A stretch of 64,000 bases of DNA, taken from contig NZ_JAJNDA010000005.1 in NCBI RefSeq assembly GCF_021026295.1, forward strand, positions 248,001 to 312,000, in the 5' to 3' direction. Positions 59,483 to 64,000 of the stretch are shown here, one piece after another. The DNA is from Actinomycetospora soli (lineage in GTDB: Bacteria > Actinomycetota > Actinomycetes > Mycobacteriales > Pseudonocardiaceae). Numbering within the stretch: position 1 is the first letter of the stretch; each line of letters opens with the position of its first letter. Both the position numbers and the translations under genes were made by a program. The notes under the pieces were generated by a model that was not told where the DNA came from, made no database searches, and saw only the letters and a list, made by a program, of their open reading frames with translations.

Positions 59483-59929
59483 ATGGGCGCCTATCAGCTC
59501 GTCGCCGTCGGCACGGACGGATCCGACTCCTCCTACCGCGCGGTGGACCGCGCGGCCACCGTCGCCGCGGACTCCGGGGCCACCCTGCTGATCATCAGCG
59601 CGTACCACCCCGCCAAGAACACCGGGGAGGCCGAGCGGGCCCTTGGTGAGGACGCCGCGTACCACGTCGTCGGGTCCACCCCGGCCGAGGAGGCGCTGCG
59701 CACCGCGAAGGAGCGCGCGTCCGCCAAGGGCGTCGGCGAGGTCGAGACGGTGGCCAAGGAGGGCGACCCGATCGAGGTCGTCACGTCCGTCGTCACCGAC
59801 CGCAAGGCCGACCTGCTCGTCATCGGCAACCGTGGTCTGAACAGCCTCTCCGGCCGCCTGCTCGGCTCGGTGCCCCAGGGCATCTCGCGCAAGGCGCCGA
59901 CCGACGTGCTCATCGTCCACACCACGTGA
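59483..59929 (+). CDS. Universal stress protein (Rv1636-like)
   Basis: The 148-residue single-domain Usp has nucleotide-binding motif G115-x-x-G118-(9)-G128-S129 (GNRGLNSLSGRLLGSVP). The whole sequence, from YQLVAVGTDGSDSSYRAVDRAA to DVLIVHTT, closely resembles mycobacterial Rv1636, a Usp reported to bind cAMP. Its TGA overlaps the GTG of an adenylate cyclase gene, so the pair is co-translated. A role in sequestering or sensing cAMP is plausible. Confidence 0.87.
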   Translation: MGAYQLVAVGTDGSDSSYRAVDRAATVAADSGATLLIISAYHPAKNTGEAERALGEDAAYHVVGSTPAEEALRTAKERASAKGVGEVETVAKEGDPIEVVTSVVTDRKADLLVIGNRGLNSLSGRLLGSVPQGISRKAPTDVLIVHTT

Positions 59930-60918
59930 GCGATCCCTCCTGGGCCGACGCGCGCCGGGAGGTCGAGGACTTCCTGATCGGCGGTGACCGCACGCTGCGG
60001 CGTGCGGACGTCGCCGACCGGGCGGGCGTCCCGCTCGAGCAGACCGGCCGCCTGTGGAGCGCGCTGGGCTTCCCGCGGGTGCCCGACGACGTCGAGGCCT
60101 TCGCCGAGTCTGACCTCGACGCCCTGGGATACGTCGAGGACCTGCTCGCGCAGGACGCGTTCGACGAGGCCGAGGCGCTGGCGATCGCCCGGACCCTCGG
60201 CCAGAGCATGGCTCGCCTCGCGGAGTGGCAGGCGAACCTGCTGCGCCGGGTGATCGCCGAACGCCGGTCGGCCGACGACCCGGCGGCGGTCGTCGAGTCG
60301 GTGCGCTCGCTCGTGCCGCTGATCGAGAAGCTGCAGGCCTACACCTGGCGTCGGCACCTGCTCGTGACCGCCGGCCGGATGATGTCCGCCCTCGCCTCCG
60401 AGGAGGGTGAGGACGACGGGCGGCGCGCCACCGCCGCGGTCGGGTTCGCCGACATCGTCGGCTTCACCTCGCTCTCCCGCCGCATCGACAGCGACGAACT
60501 GCGGGCGCTGCTCGAGCGCTTCGAGGGCGTGTCCAACGACGTCGTCTCCCGCTTCGGCGGGCGCATCGTGAAGACCCTCGGCGACGAGGTCCTGTTCGTC
60601 TGCAGCGACGTGTCGTCCGCGTGCATGATCGCGTTCGCGCTGCACGAGGAGGTCCCCGATCCCGACGACCGCCTCGCCCTGCGCGTCGGTCTCGCGTACG
60701 GCGACGTCCTCCCCCGCTACGGCGACGTGTACGGCCCGACGGTGAACATCGCGAGCCGGCTGACCTCGCACGCCCGCCCGGGCACGACCCTGCTCGACGA
60801 CGAGATGACCGACGCCGTCCGCGCGGCCGACCTCGACGTCGAGCTCCGTTCGGTTCCGCCGTTGCACGTGCGCGGCTACAAGCACCTCAAGCCGCACGTG
60901 GTCCGCCGTTCGTCCTGA
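59926..60918 (+). CDS. Class III adenylate cyclase with N-terminal regulatory domain
   Basis: The 330-residue protein has an N-terminal helical domain starting with an HTH-like segment (RRADVADRAGVPLEQTGRLWSALGFP), resembling the pH-responsive regulatory domain of M. tuberculosis Rv1264. The C-terminal cyclase domain keeps the metal aspartates D176 (FADIVGF) and D220 (LGDEV), K216, and N274 and R278 (NIASR), so it should be active. The protein has no membrane segment. It is coupled to the upstream Usp gene by GTGA. Confidence 0.88.
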   Translation: MSDPSWADARREVEDFLIGGDRTLRRADVADRAGVPLEQTGRLWSALGFPRVPDDVEAFAESDLDALGYVEDLLAQDAFDEAEALAIARTLGQSMARLAEWQANLLRRVIAERRSADDPAAVVESVRSLVPLIEKLQAYTWRRHLLVTAGRMMSALASEEGEDDGRRATAAVGFADIVGFTSLSRRIDSDELRALLERFEGVSNDVVSRFGGRIVKTLGDEVLFVCSDVSSACMIAFALHEEVPDPDDRLALRVGLAYGDVLPRYGDVYGPTVNIASRLTSHARPGTTLLDDEMTDAVRAADLDVELRSVPPLHVRGYKHLKPHVVRRSS

Positions 60919-60927
60919 GCGCCCCTC

Positions 60928-61003
60928 GGGTGCAAGCAATGCGTCATTGCTTGCACCCAGTGCCAGGAACGCCACATCGTCAGCGGCAGGCTCAGCCTGC
61001 CGC
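60928..61003. repeat. Dispersed hairpin repeat, copy C, plus adjacent hairpin
   Basis: GGGTGCAAGCAATG (60928-60941) pairs perfectly with 60945-60958 around the loop CGT. The reverse complement of the following bases continues the match to copy A. A second hairpin, GCGGCAGGC (60983-60991) with 60995-61003, has the stop codon of the minus-strand gene as its loop. The convergent cyclase and membrane-protein genes end here. Confidence 0.75.
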
Positions 61004-61999
61004 GACCCGTCGTCGGGACGACTCGCCGGCGAGGTGCGCCGGCGCGCGTCGTCCGGTGGACGCGACCCACGCCAGGGCCGCCAGCGCCGCGGCCGCGAGG
61101 GCGAGGAGCACGTTGCCGGCGATCCCGTCCGGGCCGCCCGTCCGGTCGGGGGTGCCGGGCAAGGGGCCCGCGAGCACCGCGGTCAGGGCGAGGACGAACA
61201 CCGTCGCGGCCCAGGCCGGGTCGAGGCACCGCGCTGCGAGGATGACGAAGACCGCCGCGAGCGCCACGGCGACCGCGGTGGTCGGCCACAGCGTGCCGTC
61301 ACCCCACACGAGCATCGCGCCGCTCACCGCGGACAGCGGGCCCGCGGCGTACAACGCGACGACCGTGGCCGCCGAGACGGCCGCCCGACGTCGGGCCGCG
61401 GGTGCGGGGGCCTCGCGTCCGACCAGGGCGAGGGCGCCGAGCGCGAGCACGGGCAACAGCGCGGCCCGGACGTCGCTGCGGGCCAGGGCCACCTCGAGGA
61501 ATGCCGAGTCCCGCGACAGGAGCGGGCCGAGCCCTGCGCTGAGGTCGAGCGCGGCGGTGACCAGACCGAGCACGAGGGCTGCCCGGCGAGAGCCGCAGAG
61601 GAGCAGGAGCAGCACGACGATCCACGCGACCCGGTAGAGGCCGACGGAGGCGAGCAGTTCGTAGGCGTCCCACCCGGACCCGGTCTCGCGGAGCCGGCCG
61701 GACGGGTCCATCTGCCACCCCCGGCCCGCGTCGTCGAGACGGACCTGCAGGGCCGAGACCGTGGAGAGCGCCGCACCGGCCGCCAGCGCGGTGACGGCGG
61801 CGAGTGCGACGAACCAGAGGGTCGTCGTCGAGGGCCGCCCCGCCCGACCGAGCCGGGTCGACACGGCGAGGCGCAGGGTCGCCGCGACCTCGCCGGGGCC
61901 GACCCGGGCCCCGGTCGCGCGGTGCACCTCGACCATCTCGTCGGCGTAGCGCTCCTGGTACCAGGTCGGCAGGACCCGGAGCAGACGTCGGTAGCTCAT
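60992..61999 (-). CDS. Multi-pass membrane protein coupled to a PadR regulator
   Basis: The 335-residue protein has an N-terminal cytoplasmic motif LLRVLPTWYQERYADEMVEVH, similar to the prefix domain of permease-like proteins regulated by PadR, then about eight to nine membrane segments. Its ATG overlaps the padR stop (ATGA). It contains no transporter signature. It may be a small-molecule sensor or stress-linked membrane protein under PadR control. The 3' end carries an exact copy of the iterated 14-mer. Confidence 0.65.
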   Translation of the reverse strand: MSYRRLLRVLPTWYQERYADEMVEVHRATGARVGPGEVAATLRLAVSTRLGRAGRPSTTTLWFVALAAVTALAAGAALSTVSALQVRLDDAGRGWQMDPSGRLRETGSGWDAYELLASVGLYRVAWIVVLLLLLCGSRRAALVLGLVTAALDLSAGLGPLLSRDSAFLEVALARSDVRAALLPVLALGALALVGREAPAPAARRRAAVSAATVVALYAAGPLSAVSGAMLVWGDGTLWPTTAVAVALAAVFVILAARCLDPAWAATVFVLALTAVLAGPLPGTPDRTGGPDGIAGNVLLALAAAALAALAWVASTGRRAPAHLAGESSRRRVAAG

Positions 62000-62340
62000 G
62001 CGCTCGCCTCCCCCGCCCGCGCCACGACGCCGGTGCGGCGCAGGGCCGCGTCGGCCTGCCGGGAACGACGCTTCGCCTCGGCCACCAGTCGGGCCATGCC
62101 GCTGTCGGTGATCCGGTAGTAGCGCCGCGCGCGGCCCTGGTGGGTCTCCTCGCGGTCGGGCTCGACGAGCCCGTCGGCGCAGAGCCGGTCCAGCGCGCCG
62201 TAGAGCGTGCCGACCTTGAGCGTCACCTCGCCGTCGGAGAGGGCGAGCGTCGACTGCACGATGCCGTAGCCGTGCAGCGGCTCGGCCGCGAGCGCCGTGA
62301 GGATCAGGAACGTCTGTTCCGAGAGGGATCTCCGTGCCAT
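61996..62340 (-). CDS. PadR-family transcriptional regulator
   Basis: The 114-residue winged-helix protein carries the PadR signature EPLHGYGIVQ and VTLKVGTLYGALDRLCADGLVEPDREE (residues 22-65), ending with a dimerisation helix. A perfect 14-bp AT-rich palindrome overlaps its promoter, so it is probably autoregulated and controls the membrane-protein gene that overlaps its end. Confidence 0.88.
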   Translation of the reverse strand: MARRSLSEQTFLILTALAAEPLHGYGIVQSTLALSDGEVTLKVGTLYGALDRLCADGLVEPDREETHQGRARRYYRITDSGMARLVAEAKRRSRQADAALRRTGVVARAGEASA

Positions 62341-62343
62341 GGG

Positions 62344-62357
62344 GCGATATATATCGC
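62344..62357. promoter_or_regulatory. Perfect palindrome upstream of padR, candidate operator
   Basis: GCGATATATATCGC, a 14-bp perfect palindrome and the most A/T-rich spot of the region, lies four bases before the padR ATG on the minus strand and would cover its -10 region. Confidence 0.65.
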
Positions 62358-62391
62358 ATGACGAGCTATGAGCGCCAGTCCACCGGACGCA

Positions 62392-62426
62392 CGAAGGCCC
62401 CGCCGGTGGGACCGGCGGGGCCTTCG
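62392..62426 (-). terminator. Terminator after sufT
   Basis: A 15-bp perfect stem (62392-62406 with 62412-62426, core GAAGGCCCCGCCGG) and a five-base loop lie just beyond the sufT stop codon. Confidence 0.75.
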
Positions 62427-62438
62427 GGATCGTCCGGG

Positions 62439-62837
62439 TCAGACGGTGAAGCCGAGCGCCCTCAGCTGCTCGCGACCGTCGTCGGTGATCTTGTCCGGAC
62501 CCCACGGCGGCATCCAGACCCAGTTGATGCGCACGTCGTCGACGAGGCCCCCGCCCGGACCCTTGGTGAGGGCGGCGCGGGACTGGTCCTCGATGACGTC
62601 GGTCAGCGGGCACGCGGCCGACGTGAGCGTCAGGTCGAGCGTGGCCACCGTGCCGGCGTCCTCGTGGTGCACGTCGATGCCGTACAGCAGGCCGAGGTCC
62701 ACGACGTTGATCCCGAGCTCGGGGTCGACCACGTCGCGCATGGCCTCCTCGAGGTCGTCGATCGACGGGGTCTCGGCCTTCGCGGCCGTCGCGGGCATGC
62801 CCTCGGCACCGCGGGTGGGTTCGGTCGTCTCCGTCAT
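62439..62837 (-). CDS. sufT: Metal-sulfur cluster assembly factor SufT (DUF59/MIP18)
   Basis: The 132-residue protein has the DUF59 core DLEEAMRDVVDPELGINVVDLGLLYGIDV and the conserved cysteine in LTSAACPLTDVIE. A disordered N-terminus precedes it. SufT helps mature Fe-S proteins. Its ATG overlaps the end of sufU, and the order sufS-sufU-sufT matches actinobacterial suf operons. Confidence 0.9.
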   Translation of the reverse strand: MTETTEPTRGAEGMPATAAKAETPSIDDLEEAMRDVVDPELGINVVDLGLLYGIDVHHEDAGTVATLDLTLTSAACPLTDVIEDQSRAALTKGPGGGLVDDVRINWVWMPPWGPDKITDDGREQLRALGFTV

Positions 62838-63307
62838 CGCTGTCCCTCCAGCTCGGGGGCGTTCTCGTCAGCCTGGGCCACCGCGTCCTTGAACGCCAAC
62901 CAGCCGAGCAGCGCGCACTTCACGCGCGCCGGGTAGGCGGCCACGCCCGCGAAGGCGACGGCGTCGTCCAGCACGTCCTCGTCGGCCTCGACCTTGCCGC
63001 GGCCCTGCACCATCTCCTGGTAGGCCGCGAGCACCTCGAACGCCTCGCCGACGGTCCGCCCGACGACGAGGTCGTAGGCCACCGAGGTGGCCGCCTGGCT
63101 GATGGAGCAGCCGAGCGAGTCGTAGGACAGGTCCACGACCTTCGCGTCGGCGCCCGAGCCCTCCAGGTGCACCCGCACGGTGACCTCGTCACCGCAGGTC
63201 GGGTTCACGTGGTGGACCTCGGCCTCGTAGGGCTCGCGCAGCCCGCGACCGTGCGGGTTCTTGTAGTGGTCCAGGATGATCTCCTGGTACATGGACTCCA
63301 GCTTCAC
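62834..63307 (-). CDS. sufU: SUF Fe-S assembly sulfurtransferase SufU
   Basis: The 157-residue protein has zinc ligands C38, D40, C67 and C131 (NPTCGDEV, LGCSISQ, VKCALLGW). SufU accepts persulfide sulfur from SufS and delivers it to the SufBCD scaffold. GAGGAGGTTCCC precedes the ATG. It lies 15 bases after sufS. Confidence 0.92.
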   Translation of the reverse strand: MKLESMYQEIILDHYKNPHGRGLREPYEAEVHHVNPTCGDEVTVRVHLEGSGADAKVVDLSYDSLGCSISQAATSVAYDLVVGRTVGEAFEVLAAYQEMVQGRGKVEADEDVLDDAVAFAGVAAYPARVKCALLGWLAFKDAVAQADENAPELEGQR

Positions 63308-63322
63308 GGCGGGAACCTCCTC

Positions 63323-64000
<678 letters not shown>

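Noticed and set aside
61388..61400. CCCGACGTCGGG as another copy of the iterated motif
   Set aside because: It is a different perfect palindrome, lacks the ACGA centre and outer T bases, and may be chance in high GC.

Overview
The window is a very GC-rich actinobacterial chromosome segment. GTG starts are frequent, stop and start codons overlap as GTGA or ATGA in many operons, and several genes look leaderless. Gene order suggests a relative of Pseudonocardiaceae or Mycobacteriales. From memory, the path sufS-sufU-sufT ... ABC-F, small HTH protein ... acnA, NlpC/P60 endopeptidase, moxR, DUF58, VWA, fabG, inhA ... hemH ... nfeD, SPFH follows M. tuberculosis Rv1464-Rv1488, and the left edge (SpoIIM, DUF58, moxR, DUF4350, DUF4129, membrane protein) follows Rv3689-Rv3694c. 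No tRNA, rRNA, CRISPR array, transposase or phage gene was seen.

Left part (1-21.9 kb): a MoxR-DUF58-DUF4350-DUF4129 membrane-associated operon; a glycolipid-binding-domain protein; a TVP38-type membrane protein; a CrtU-like FAD carotenoid enzyme; two tandem succinate-semialdehyde dehydrogenase paralogues; lipoproteins; a TauE/SafE-type transporter; a PH-domain pair with a DUF3616 protein; a glutamyl-tRNA synthetase of the kind familiar from clostridia; and two consecutive membrane-anchored beta-propeller proteins.

Middle (21.9-37 kb): the conserved cell-envelope and metabolism block, namely SPFH/NfeD, DUF3097, ferrochelatase with an Fe-S cysteine cluster, an AT-richer M50 metallopeptidase flanked by palindromes, InhA and FabG, the VWA/DUF58/MoxR module, an NlpC/P60 hydrolase and aconitase.

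Accessory stretch (37-55.5 kb), absent from the remembered M. tuberculosis order: a siderophore-interacting protein behind an IdeR-type iron box; small hypothetical genes meeting a truncated AAA ATPase; a choline-to-betaine module (choline oxidase, betaine-aldehyde dehydrogenase, APC permease, TetR); an FAD monooxygenase; and an ergothioneine operon egtA-egtB-egtC-egtD followed by a second methyltransferase and an EamA-type transporter. An ABC exporter lies behind a MerR/SoxR-like promoter.

Right part (55.6-64 kb): a small HTH protein and an ABC-F ATPase; a plant-type lycopene cyclase; a universal stress protein overlapping a class III adenylate cyclase; a PadR regulator with its membrane-protein partner; and sufT-sufU-sufS running off the edge.

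Two sequence-level signals stand out. One is a 14-base motif, TCCCGACGACGGGT, present in ten exact and about ten near copies. The other is a family of hairpin repeats found only between convergent genes at 0.65, 7.3 and 60.95 kb.
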